DNA from: Alphaproteobacteria bacterium
GTDB taxonomy: Bacteria; Pseudomonadota; Alphaproteobacteria; Rhizobiales; Aestuariivirgaceae
Assembly: GCA_024639035.1 (NCBI GenBank)
Contig: JAHEJE010000206.1
Span: forward strand, 1-5,373
Reading direction: 5' to 3'
DNA length: 5,373 bases
Of the stretch, positions 1 through 4,933 are shown piece after piece. Every line of letters begins with the position of its first letter. Within the stretch, counting starts at the first letter, position 1. The notes under the pieces are model-generated. The model was given only the letters and a program-made list of their open reading frames with translations, made no database searches and was not told the DNA's origin. The translations under genes were made by a program, and so were the position numbers.

Positions 1-1
1 G

Positions 2-574
2 TGGTATCTGCTGCTGGAGGTATCCGGCGGCCGGGCGCAGGGCGAGCTGGAAACCGCTCTCGGCACGGCCGTGACGCAGGAACTGGTCAGCGACGGGACC
101 ATCGCAAGTTCGCAAAAGCAGATGGCGGCGCTGTGGGACATTCGCGAGCGCCTGTCCGATGTGCAGAAACTGGAAGGCGGGTCGATCAAGCACGATGTGG
201 CCGTGCCGGTGTCGCTAACCGGTCAGCTGATCGCCGAAGCGAGCGCGGCAGTGGCCAAACTGATCCCCGGCGCCCGCCCGGTGCCGTTCGGCCATCTCGG
301 CGACGGCAACATTCACTTCAACGTGTCGCAGCCGGTCGGCGCCGACACCGAGGCCTACCTGGCGCGGTGGGAAGAGGTCAACGCCGTGGTACATGACATC
401 GTGCTGAGACTCGGCGGTACGATCAGCGCCGAGCACGGCATCGGGCGGATGAAGCGCGACCTGATGACGACAATCAAGTCGCCGGTCGAGCTGGAACTGA
501 TGGCGGCGCTGAAACAGACCTTCGATCCGCGCGGTATTCTCAATCCGCGCAAGCTGCTGCCGGCCGGGCAATGA
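2..574 (+). CDS. FAD-linked D-2-hydroxyacid dehydrogenase, C-terminal part (D-2-hydroxyglutarate / D-lactate type); 5' end outside window
   Basis: This flavoenzyme family oxidises a D-2-hydroxyacid such as D-2-hydroxyglutarate, D-lactate or glycolate to the 2-oxoacid and passes electrons on through FAD. Only the last 190 codons are present. The frame is already open at base 2 and begins WYLLLEVSGG, a typical stretch of the FAD-oxidase C-terminal domain, so the FAD-binding N-terminal half lies to the left. Visible family motifs, numbered in the fragment, are IKHDVAVPVS (62-71), FGHLGDGNIHFNV (96-108) and GGTISAEHGIG (138-148). His98, His105 and Glu144 correspond to the metal ligands known in D-2-hydroxyglutarate dehydrogenases, and His145 to the catalytic histidine. 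The C-terminus (FDPRGILNPRKLL) is the usual family ending. The stop overlaps the next gene's ATG (ATGA), implying cotranscription and coupled translation. The family is certain; the exact substrate is not, although the SAEHGIG form and KSPVELELM tail resemble D-2-hydroxyglutarate dehydrogenase more than glycolate oxidase GlcD. Confidence 0.93.
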   Translation, partial: WYLLLEVSGGRAQGELETALGTAVTQELVSDGTIASSQKQMAALWDIRERLSDVQKLEGGSIKHDVAVPVSLTGQLIAEASAAVAKLIPGARPVPFGHLGDGNIHFNVSQPVGADTEAYLARWEEVNAVVHDIVLRLGGTISAEHGIGRMKRDLMTTIKSPVELELMAALKQTFDPRGILNPRKLLPAGQ

Positions 575-996
575 GCACCCTGGCCTTTACCTCCCTCACC
601 GACGGAGATGTCGAAGAGGTCGTGGCGCTGTGGCAGCGGTGCGGGCTGACGCGGCCGTGGAACGATCCCTACAAGGATATCGATTTCGCCCGGGCCGGAC
701 CGACATCGGATGTTTTGGTGGCCTGCCTCGACGGTGCCATCGTTGCCAGCGTGATGGTCGGGCACGACGGCCACCGGGGCATGGTCTACTATCTCGCCAT
801 CGACCCGGGCCAGCAGGGCAAGGGCTACGGCCGGCAGACCATGGCTGCGGCCGAGGACTGGCTGAAGGCGCACGGGGTGTGGAAGCTCAACCTGCTGGTC
901 AGGACCGAGAACGAGGCGGTGCGGGACTTCTACCACAGCATCGGATACGAGATTTCCGACGTGATGTGCATGGCGCGCAAGCTGCTGGAAGATTAA
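571..996 (+). CDS. ypeA: GNAT family acetyltransferase, YpeA type
   Basis: This 141-residue cytoplasmic protein is predicted to transfer an acetyl group from acetyl-CoA to an amine; its physiological acceptor is unknown. It is full length for a single GNAT domain. The acetyl-CoA pyrophosphate-binding motif Q-x-x-G-x-G is seen at residues 82-87 (QGKGYG), after the strand VYYLAIDP (72-79). The late motif NEAVRDFYHSIGYE (114-127), with its conserved Tyr121, matches GNAT motif B. The N-terminal LWQRCGLTRPWNDPYKDI (20-37), the HDGHRG turn (65-70) and the C-terminal RKLLED are close to what I recall of E. coli YpeA, which supports the subfamily call. The start ATG lies in the ATGA overlap with the preceding dehydrogenase and has no good separate ribosome binding site, so translation is probably coupled. 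Its TAA overlaps the stop codon of the convergent SRAP gene. Confidence 0.92.
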   Translation: MSTLAFTSLTDGDVEEVVALWQRCGLTRPWNDPYKDIDFARAGPTSDVLVACLDGAIVASVMVGHDGHRGMVYYLAIDPGQQGKGYGRQTMAAAEDWLKAHGVWKLNLLVRTENEAVRDFYHSIGYEISDVMCMARKLLED

Positions 997-1682
997 AGCA
1001 GCTTGGGTTGCTGCGGGGCGGAACGGCTTTGCGGCGCGGCGGGCCTGGTGGGGCGTTTCGGGCGCTCGATCACCGTCGGCTGCACGGTGAAGTGATCGTT
1101 ATCCGCCGCTTTCAGAAGATCTAGCGCCGCGCCGGTGCGGGTCTCATCGTCGCTCAGCCACAGGTCGAACTGCTCCGGTGCGATGACGACCGGCATGCGG
1201 TGATGGACGGCGGCGAGGGTGTCGTTGGCGGCGGTGGTAATGATGGCGGTGGTCTCCAGTTCGCTGCCGTCGGCGGCCAGCCAGTGTTCCCAGACGCCGG
1301 CAAGACCGAACAGGCCGCCATCCGGCCGGGCGATCAGATGCGGCTGCTTGCGGCCGGGAATGTCGCCGGTCCATTCGTAAAAGCCGTCGGCCGGCAGCAG
1401 GCAACGGCGGCGGCGGATGGCGTTCCTGAACGAGGGCTTTTCGGTGATCGTCTCGGCGCGGGCGTTGATCAGCGGCTTGCCGGGCTTGATCTGCTTTGTC
1501 CAGGACGGAACGAAACCCCAGCGCAGCAGAGCGAACTGGCGGGCGCCGTTGATCATCCGCACGACGGCGACCGGCTGGGCCGGGGCAACGTAGGGCCGCG
1601 GCGGGAATTCGGCATCCTCGGGATAACCGAAAAACGCACGCACTTCCGCGGCACTGGTCTTGAGGCTATAGAGACCGCACAT
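993..1682 (-). CDS. yedK: SOS response-associated peptidase (SRAP) family protein, YedK/HMCES-like abasic-site crosslinker
   Basis: SRAP proteins covalently capture abasic sites in single-stranded DNA through the alpha-amino group and thiol of Cys2, forming a thiazolidine crosslink that shields the lesion. The 229-residue protein has the complete active site: Cys2 in MCGLYSLKT, Asn73 in LINARAETI (71-79), Glu103 in PADGFYEW (97-104) and His160 in HHRMPVVI (160-167). These match the Cys2, Asn75, Glu105 and His160 set of E. coli YedK. The ATG at 1682 is chosen because only it places the cysteine at position 2, where it becomes N-terminal after Met removal. An in-frame ATG at 1700 would add six residues and bury it. 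The C-terminal ~25 residues are Pro/Arg/Ser-rich and probably disordered. Neither start has a clear ribosome binding site. The gene diverges from the NUDIX gene across 44 bases and converges on ypeA with a 4-base stop overlap. No LexA box was seen upstream. Confidence 0.94.
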   Translation of the reverse strand: MCGLYSLKTSAAEVRAFFGYPEDAEFPPRPYVAPAQPVAVVRMINGARQFALLRWGFVPSWTKQIKPGKPLINARAETITEKPSFRNAIRRRRCLLPADGFYEWTGDIPGRKQPHLIARPDGGLFGLAGVWEHWLAADGSELETTAIITTAANDTLAAVHHRMPVVIAPEQFDLWLSDDETRTGAALDLLKAADNDHFTVQPTVIERPKRPTRPAAPQSRSAPQQPKLL

Positions 1683-1713
1683 GGGAGTGCACAGTGCCAT
1701 GACTAGGGCCAGC

Positions 1714-1720
1714 AGGAAAG
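1714..1720 (+). promoter_or_regulatory. Ribosome binding site of the NUDIX gene
   Basis: AGGAAAG lies six bases before the ATG at 1727. It is a good Shine-Dalgarno match and fixes that start. It lies in the 44-base divergent gap between the SRAP and NUDIX start codons. Confidence 0.7.
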
Positions 1721-1726
1721 TCCGCG

Positions 1727-2164
1727 ATGACTGAGACAGCCGCAGTGATGCCCGTTGCCGGGGTCAGCATCTGCGTCGTGCGCGATGGCAAGGCGCTGCT
1801 GGTGCGGCGGGCAAGCCGGACACCCTATGGCGGGCTGTGGAGCCTGCCGGGCGGCAAGGTCGAGTTTGGCGAACCGCTGCACGAGGCGGCCCTGCGCGAG
1901 TTGCGCGAGGAAACCCGGACCAGCGCCGAGATCATCCGGCTGCTCGACTGCATCGACATCATTCACCGCAACCCGGCGGGCGCGATCGAGGCGCACTATG
2001 TACTCTCGGTATTCGGCGGGCGCTGGATATCCGGCCGGGCCCGGGCGGCGAGCGATGCCAGCGAAGTGTGCTGGTGCAGCGCCGACGATCTTGCAAAGCT
2101 GCAGATGACGCCGGGCACGCCGGAGCTGATCCGGCGGGCGATCCCGGCGCTCACCAAATCCTGA
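1727..2164 (+). CDS. NUDIX hydrolase
   Basis: NUDIX enzymes hydrolyse nucleoside diphosphates linked to another moiety (ADP-ribose, oxidised NTPs, NADH, sugar nucleotides) using Mg or Mn. This 145-residue cytoplasmic protein is one domain of usual length. The Nudix box G-x5-E-x7-R-E-U-x-E-E spans residues 43-62: Gly43, Glu49, Arg57, Glu58, Glu61 and Glu62 are all present, so metal binding looks intact. The closing Gly of the canonical box (EExGU) is Arg64, in the sequence EETRT. The preceding YGGLWSLPGG (34-43) is typical of the ADP-ribose pyrophosphatase/MutT-like branch, but this motif does not fix a substrate. The ATG is supported by AGGAAAG six bases upstream. A DUF3179 gene follows after 28 bases on the same strand, so the two are probably cotranscribed. 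The SRAP gene is divergent; a shared role in nucleic-acid or nucleotide damage is possible but only a guess from position. Confidence 0.92.
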   Translation: MTETAAVMPVAGVSICVVRDGKALLVRRASRTPYGGLWSLPGGKVEFGEPLHEAALRELREETRTSAEIIRLLDCIDIIHRNPAGAIEAHYVLSVFGGRWISGRARAASDASEVCWCSADDLAKLQMTPGTPELIRRAIPALTKS

Positions 2165-2192
2165 TTGGCGCTGGCGAGGCTTTGTCGTCACC

Positions 2193-3194
2193 ATGGGCGG
2201 CATGAGAAAAACCTGGGTCTTGTTGATTGCCATCGTCATGGCGGTTGCGCTGCCGGCGCTGGCCGACAGCCGCATCGAGCGTTTCAAGGGCGCCGGTTGG
2301 GCGGAAACCGATTTTTCCCGGATGTCGATCCCGCTGGACGAAATCCTGTCGGGCGGCCCGCCCAAGGACGGCATCCCGTCGATCGACCGGCCCAAGTTTG
2401 CCGGCCCGGCCGAGATTTCCGACATTGCCGGACGCGAGCCTGTCGTCAGCCTGAGCATCGACGGCGATGCCAGGGCCTATCCGTTGCGGGTTCTGACCTG
2501 GCACGAGATCGTCAACGATACCGTGGGCAAGACGCCGGTGACGGTGACCTATTGCCCGCTGTGCAACGCGGCCATCGTGTTTGAACGCACGGTCGACGGC
2601 AAGGTGCTGGATTTCGGCACCACCGGGCTGTTGCGCAACTCCGATCTGGTGATGTACGACCGCCAGACGCAGAGCTGGTGGCAGCAGTTCACCGGCGAGG
2701 CCATCGTCGGCGAAATGCTCGGCACGAAGCTGGAGCTGGTGCCGGCGCGGCTTGAGTCCTATGAGCTGTTCATCAAACGCCACCCGGACGGCAAGGTGCT
2801 GGTGCCCAATAATCCGGCCATGCGATCGTATGGCCGCAATCCCTATCGCGGCTACGACACGGCGGCGGCGCCGTTCCTGTACCGGGGCGACATGCCCGAG
2901 GGCATGTCTCCCATGGCGCGGGTGATCGTGGTGCGCGAACCGGCAGAACTGGTGGTCTATGCGCTTGAACTGTTGGCCGACAAGCAGCGCATCCGGCATG
3001 GCGATCTGGAATTGCGTTGGACGCCCGGGCAGGCTTCAGCACTGGATACCTCGCAGATCGCCGAGGGCCGCGATGTCGGCAATATCACCGTGCAGCGACA
3101 CACCGGCGACGGCCTGCAGGATGTCGCCTACGATGTAACCTTTGCCTTCGTGGTCAAGGCGTTTCACCCGGACGCGAAAATTCGCAAACAATGA
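2193..3194 (+). CDS. DUF3179 domain-containing protein, predicted secreted
   Basis: The protein belongs to the DUF3179 family, for which I know no established function. At 333 residues it is about the usual family length. A signal peptide is visible: MRKTW (4-8), a hydrophobic core LLIAIVMAVAL (10-20), and a likely signal-peptidase I site after ALA (22-24), giving a mature N-terminus near Asp25; it is probably periplasmic. The diagnostic segment is VTVTYCPLCNAAIVFER (117-132). Cys121 and Cys124 are the only cysteines in the protein, forming a CxxC that could bind metal or act as a redox disulfide (inference). Other family-like stretches are AYPLRVLTWHEIVND (95-109), LVMYDRQTQSWWQQFTGEAI (152-171) and RNPYRGYD (215-222). 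Two starts are possible, ATG 2193 and ATG 2202. Neither has a well-spaced ribosome binding site (GAGG lies 13 bases before 2193), so the start could be three codons later. It probably shares a transcript with the upstream NUDIX gene. Confidence 0.9.
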   Translation: MGGMRKTWVLLIAIVMAVALPALADSRIERFKGAGWAETDFSRMSIPLDEILSGGPPKDGIPSIDRPKFAGPAEISDIAGREPVVSLSIDGDARAYPLRVLTWHEIVNDTVGKTPVTVTYCPLCNAAIVFERTVDGKVLDFGTTGLLRNSDLVMYDRQTQSWWQQFTGEAIVGEMLGTKLELVPARLESYELFIKRHPDGKVLVPNNPAMRSYGRNPYRGYDTAAAPFLYRGDMPEGMSPMARVIVVREPAELVVYALELLADKQRIRHGDLELRWTPGQASALDTSQIAEGRDVGNITVQRHTGDGLQDVAYDVTFAFVVKAFHPDAKIRKQ

Positions 3195-3216
3195 AGCTCT
3201 AATTGGACCTGCGGTG

Positions 3217-3231
3217 TTAACCCTTTTTTAG
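3217..3231 (+). promoter_or_regulatory. Possible CtrA-type binding motif (TTAA-N7-TTAG)
   Basis: TTAACCCTTTTTTAG lies in the gap after the DUF3179 gene. It differs at one position from TTAA-N7-TTAA, the consensus of the alphaproteobacterial cell-cycle regulator CtrA. It is about 100 bases before the GTG start of the small hypothetical gene. No well-placed -10 box follows it, so the assignment is tentative and the motif could be chance in an AT-richer gap. Confidence 0.3.
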
Positions 3232-3240
3232 GACTCGACT

Positions 3241-3253
3241 CGCCGCTGCGGCG
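3241..3253. repeat. Short GC-rich palindrome in the intergenic gap
   Basis: CGCCGC-T-GCGGCG is a perfect inverted repeat with six-base arms around one central base. It lies between the DUF3179 stop and the start of the small hypothetical gene. There is no T-run after it on either strand, so it does not look like an intrinsic terminator. It could be an operator for a dimeric regulator or chance in GC-rich DNA. Confidence 0.35.
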
Positions 3254-3319
3254 CATTCTGCTAATGTCGATCCAACAACGGTGGCGGACACAGATGCACG
3301 GCGGAAAAGCCGGCAACAC

Positions 3320-3325
3320 AGGGGA
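3320..3325 (+). promoter_or_regulatory. Ribosome binding site that decides the GTG start of the small hypothetical gene
   Basis: AGGGGA is followed, after seven bases, by GTG at 3333. It is one of the strongest Shine-Dalgarno matches in the window. The upstream in-frame ATG codons at 3264 and 3294 lack a comparable site, so translation most likely begins at 3333. Confidence 0.7.
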
Positions 3326-3332
3326 TTTTCTC

Positions 3333-3608
3333 GTGGCGCAAGCTCCAACTTTCAAAGAGCCGCAAGCAACGGCCAATTATGCCAGCGATCAGGAGCTGAA
3401 ACACGCCGCCCTGCGCTATATCCTCGATGCCTGGGAAGAGGCCGTCTACGACGGCATCGAGCCGGATTGCATCGCGACCGCGGCGATCTTTGCCGCACTT
3501 TCCGACATGATCTCGGCCTACGGCGAAGAGCCGGTGGCGCGGATGACCGAACGGCTGCCCGAGCGCATCCGGCACGGCGAATTTACCGTCGCCCGCGTCA
3601 CCCAGTAG
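3333..3608 (+). CDS. Small conserved-looking hypothetical protein, 91 residues
   Basis: I do not recognise a named family. With the GTG start the protein has 91 residues and no signal peptide, membrane segment or cysteine-rich motif; its single cysteine is Cys46. It looks like a compact soluble helical protein. An amphipathic stretch DQELKHAALRYILDAWEEAV (19-38) is followed by YDGIEPDCIATAAIFAALSD (39-58) and then MTERLPERIRHGEF (72-85). It is acidic in the first two thirds and more basic near the end. Coding is supported by the strong AGGGGA site before GTG, the uninterrupted frame, and GC-rich third positions like its neighbours. The layout resembles small uncharacterised proteins common in rhizobia, but that is from memory and was not checked. 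An ATG at 3264 would add 23 residues, but that extension lacks a ribosome binding site. The gene stands alone, with a 138-base gap before it and 55 bases after it. Confidence 0.75.
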   Translation: MAQAPTFKEPQATANYASDQELKHAALRYILDAWEEAVYDGIEPDCIATAAIFAALSDMISAYGEEPVARMTERLPERIRHGEFTVARVTQ

Positions 3609-3652
3609 AACTTCTCACAAAACCATGCTGTAGTCGCACCGTAAGCAACGCG

Positions 3653-3659
3653 TGAGGTG
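3653..3659 (+). promoter_or_regulatory. Ribosome binding site that decides the aminotransferase start
   Basis: TGAGGTG is followed by four bases and then ATG at 3664; the GAGG core is six bases from the ATG. An in-frame GTG at 3652 overlaps this site and has no upstream site of its own, so ATG 3664 is preferred. Confidence 0.65.
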
Positions 3660-3663
3660 TTCG

Positions 3664-4506
3664 ATGACGGCGTGGACCTACTACAAAGGCGAATGGCACG
3701 AAGGCAACCCGATGATCATGGGGCCGATGACCCATGCACCGTGGCTGGCCTCGTGCGTGTTCGACGGGGCGCGGGCCTTCGAAGGCGTGGCGCCGGACCT
3801 CGGCCGGCATTGCCAGCGGCTGGTCAACTCGGCCCGGACCTTCGCCCTTGAACCAACCAAGACCGCCGATGAGATCGCGGCGTTGGCGCGCGAGGGCATT
3901 GCCAGGTTCGACGCCGACGCGGCGCTCTACATCCGGCCGATGTTCTGGGCGACGGACGGCTTCGTCGATGTCGATCCGGCCTCGACGGAATTTTCGATAT
4001 CGGTCTATGACGCGGCCCTGCCGGAGCCGGCCGGGACGTCGCTGATCCTGTCAAAATTCCGCCGGCCGTCGCAGGAGTATGCGCCGACCGATGCCAAGGC
4101 GGCGTGCCACTATCCGAATTCGGCGCGGGCGATGCGCGAGGCCAAGGCGCGCGGCTATGAAAACGCGGTGATGCTCGATCCGCTCGGCCATGTGGCGGAG
4201 CTGGCAACGGCAAACATCTTTCATGCCAAGGGCGGCGAAGTGTTCACCCCGGTGGCGAACGGCACGTTCCTCAACGGCATCACCCGGCAAAGGGTGATTG
4301 CCCTGCTCGGCGAGGCGGGGGTCCAGGTGCACGAATGCACGGTCGGTTTCGAAGACCTGATGGCGGCCGACGAGGTGTTTTCAACCGGCAACTGGGCGAA
4401 AGTCGTTCCGGTGACCCGCCTGGAGGACCGGGACTTCCAGCCCGGCCCGCTGTATCACATGGCCCGGGAGCTGTACTGGTCCTACGCCCACGGCCGGCTG
4501 GGCTAG
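3664..4506 (+). CDS. Branched-chain amino acid aminotransferase-like protein (PLP fold type IV)
   Basis: Class IV aminotransferases move an amino group between an amino acid and 2-oxoglutarate through PLP; branched-chain members carry out the last step of Leu, Ile and Val synthesis or the first step of their breakdown. The 280-residue cytoplasmic protein is complete but shorter than E. coli IlvE (about 309). Visible landmarks are SCVFDGARAFEG (30-41), the counterpart of the EGIR region of IlvE, then YIRPMFW (89-95), like YIRPLIF of IlvE. The Schiff-base lysine is predicted as Lys145 in DAKAACHYPNSARA (143-156). The PLP-pyridine glutamate is predicted as Glu179 in HVAELATANIF (176-186), and the phosphate-binding turn LNGITRQRVI is at 203-212. 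The family and PLP residues are clear. The substrate is less so: ELATANIF replaces the IlvE EGAGENLF, so a paralogue with other amino-acid or amine substrates is possible. The start is set by TGAGGTG. The gene ends in a palindrome shared with the convergent GFA gene. Confidence 0.9.
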   Translation: MTAWTYYKGEWHEGNPMIMGPMTHAPWLASCVFDGARAFEGVAPDLGRHCQRLVNSARTFALEPTKTADEIAALAREGIARFDADAALYIRPMFWATDGFVDVDPASTEFSISVYDAALPEPAGTSLILSKFRRPSQEYAPTDAKAACHYPNSARAMREAKARGYENAVMLDPLGHVAELATANIFHAKGGEVFTPVANGTFLNGITRQRVIALLGEAGVQVHECTVGFEDLMAADEVFSTGNWAKVVPVTRLEDRDFQPGPLYHMARELYWSYAHGRLG

Positions 4507-4520
4507 GGTCAGGACCCTAG
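4503..4520. repeat. Perfect inverted repeat holding both convergent stop codons; possible bidirectional transcript-end hairpin
   Basis: CTAGGGTC-AG-GACCCTAG has eight-base arms; as RNA it would form about seven pairs with a four-base loop. The aminotransferase TAG (4504-4506) lies in the left arm and the GFA TAG (4519-4517, minus strand) in the right arm, only 10 bases apart. The repeat is symmetric, so both transcripts would end in the same hairpin. Neither side has a T-run, so a classical intrinsic terminator is not shown; it may protect 3' ends or stall converging polymerases. Confidence 0.6.
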
Positions 4521-4933
4521 GCGCTGCCCTTGTCCATGGACTTGTAGCGCTTCAGCTTGTCGGCGGTGTCGAACCAGGAAACATGCTCGGCGAAGTTGAC
4601 GTGGAACATCGGTGAAAACGCATCCGGGTCGTCCAGAGCACCGAGATAGACGTGGACGCCGCCGGTGTCCCAGTCGGCGTGGTAGGTCACAGGCGTACCG
4701 CAGTCACCGCAAAACGAACGCCAGGTCTGCGGCGAGCTTTCGAACACCTTCGGCTTGCCCTCAGTATAGCGGAACGTCTTTTCGGTAAAACCGACGAAGG
4801 TGGACATGGCGCTGGCGGTGTGGCGCCGGCAGCTTCGGCAGTGGCAGTTGACGACCCATGCAGGTTCGCCGGTCGCCTCGAAGCGGACGGCACCGCACAG
4901 GCAGCCTCCGGTGTGTTTGGTCTGCCGGTTCAT
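4517..4933 (-). CDS. GFA family zinc-binding protein
   Basis: This protein belongs to the family of Gfa, the glutathione-dependent formaldehyde-activating protein (CENP-V/GFA domain). Most members have no proven substrate, so formaldehyde detoxification should not be assumed. The 138-residue protein is one complete domain. All seven zinc-ligand cysteines of the family pattern are present: Cys11 and Cys13 (GGCLCGAVRFE), Cys30, Cys32 and Cys35 (NCHCRSCRR), and Cys75 and Cys78 (FCGDCGT). This gives CxC, CxCxxC and CxxC, enough for the structural and the second zinc site. The tail from about residue 105 (FSPMFHVNFAEHVSWF) is also typical. The ATG at 4933 is chosen because it lies just before the domain and overlaps the upstream phosphatase stop (ATGA); CAGGCG a few bases before it is a modest ribosome binding site. 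A longer in-frame reading upstream is only the out-of-frame shadow of the phosphatase gene. The two genes form a coupled pair. Confidence 0.92.
   Translation of the reverse strand: MNRQTKHTGGCLCGAVRFEATGEPAWVVNCHCRSCRRHTASAMSTFVGFTEKTFRYTEGKPKVFESSPQTWRSFCGDCGTPVTYHADWDTGGVHVYLGALDDPDAFSPMFHVNFAEHVSWFDTADKLKRYKSMDKGSA

Larger units (their letters stand above)
3195..3332. other. Intergenic gap upstream of the small hypothetical gene
   Basis: This 138-base non-coding stretch is locally AT-richer than the flanking genes. It holds the CtrA-like motif, a run of six T (3224-3229), the GC palindrome and the AGGGGA ribosome binding site. TGCTAATGT (3259-3267) weakly resembles an extended -10 box, but no -35 box is correctly spaced before it. 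It is the largest gap in the window and the best place for a promoter. Confidence 0.5.

Noticed and set aside
1..396. Plus-strand open frame at the left edge
   Set aside because: It overlaps the dehydrogenase in another frame and encodes an Arg/Gly-rich sequence without motifs.
1683..1700. Small inverted repeat GCAC-A-GTGC (1689-1697) as an operator or LexA-type site
   Set aside because: Four-base arms are expected by chance, and the alphaproteobacterial LexA pattern (GAAC/GTTC repeats) is absent.
1200..1706. Plus-strand open frame of 168 codons opposite the SRAP gene
   Set aside because: The Gly-rich sequence has no known motif, while the opposite strand has a complete SRAP active site.
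1703..2458. Minus-strand open frame of 251 codons opposite the NUDIX gene
   Set aside because: It runs antisense through an intact Nudix box and shows no domain or ribosome binding site; it is a GC-driven shadow.
2151..2999. Long minus-strand open frame of 282 codons opposite the DUF3179 gene
   Set aside because: It is antisense to a gene with a clear signal peptide and family motif, its protein is rich in His, Arg and Ala with no recognisable domain, and such frames are common opposite GC-rich genes.
3211..3231. Intrinsic terminator for the DUF3179 gene at the T-run 3224-3229
   Set aside because: The only stem before the T-run is about three pairs (GGT/ACC), too weak to call a terminator.
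3609..3663. Promoter for the aminotransferase gene
   Set aside because: TGCTGTAGT weakly resembles an extended -10 box, but there is no convincing -35 box in this 55-base gap.
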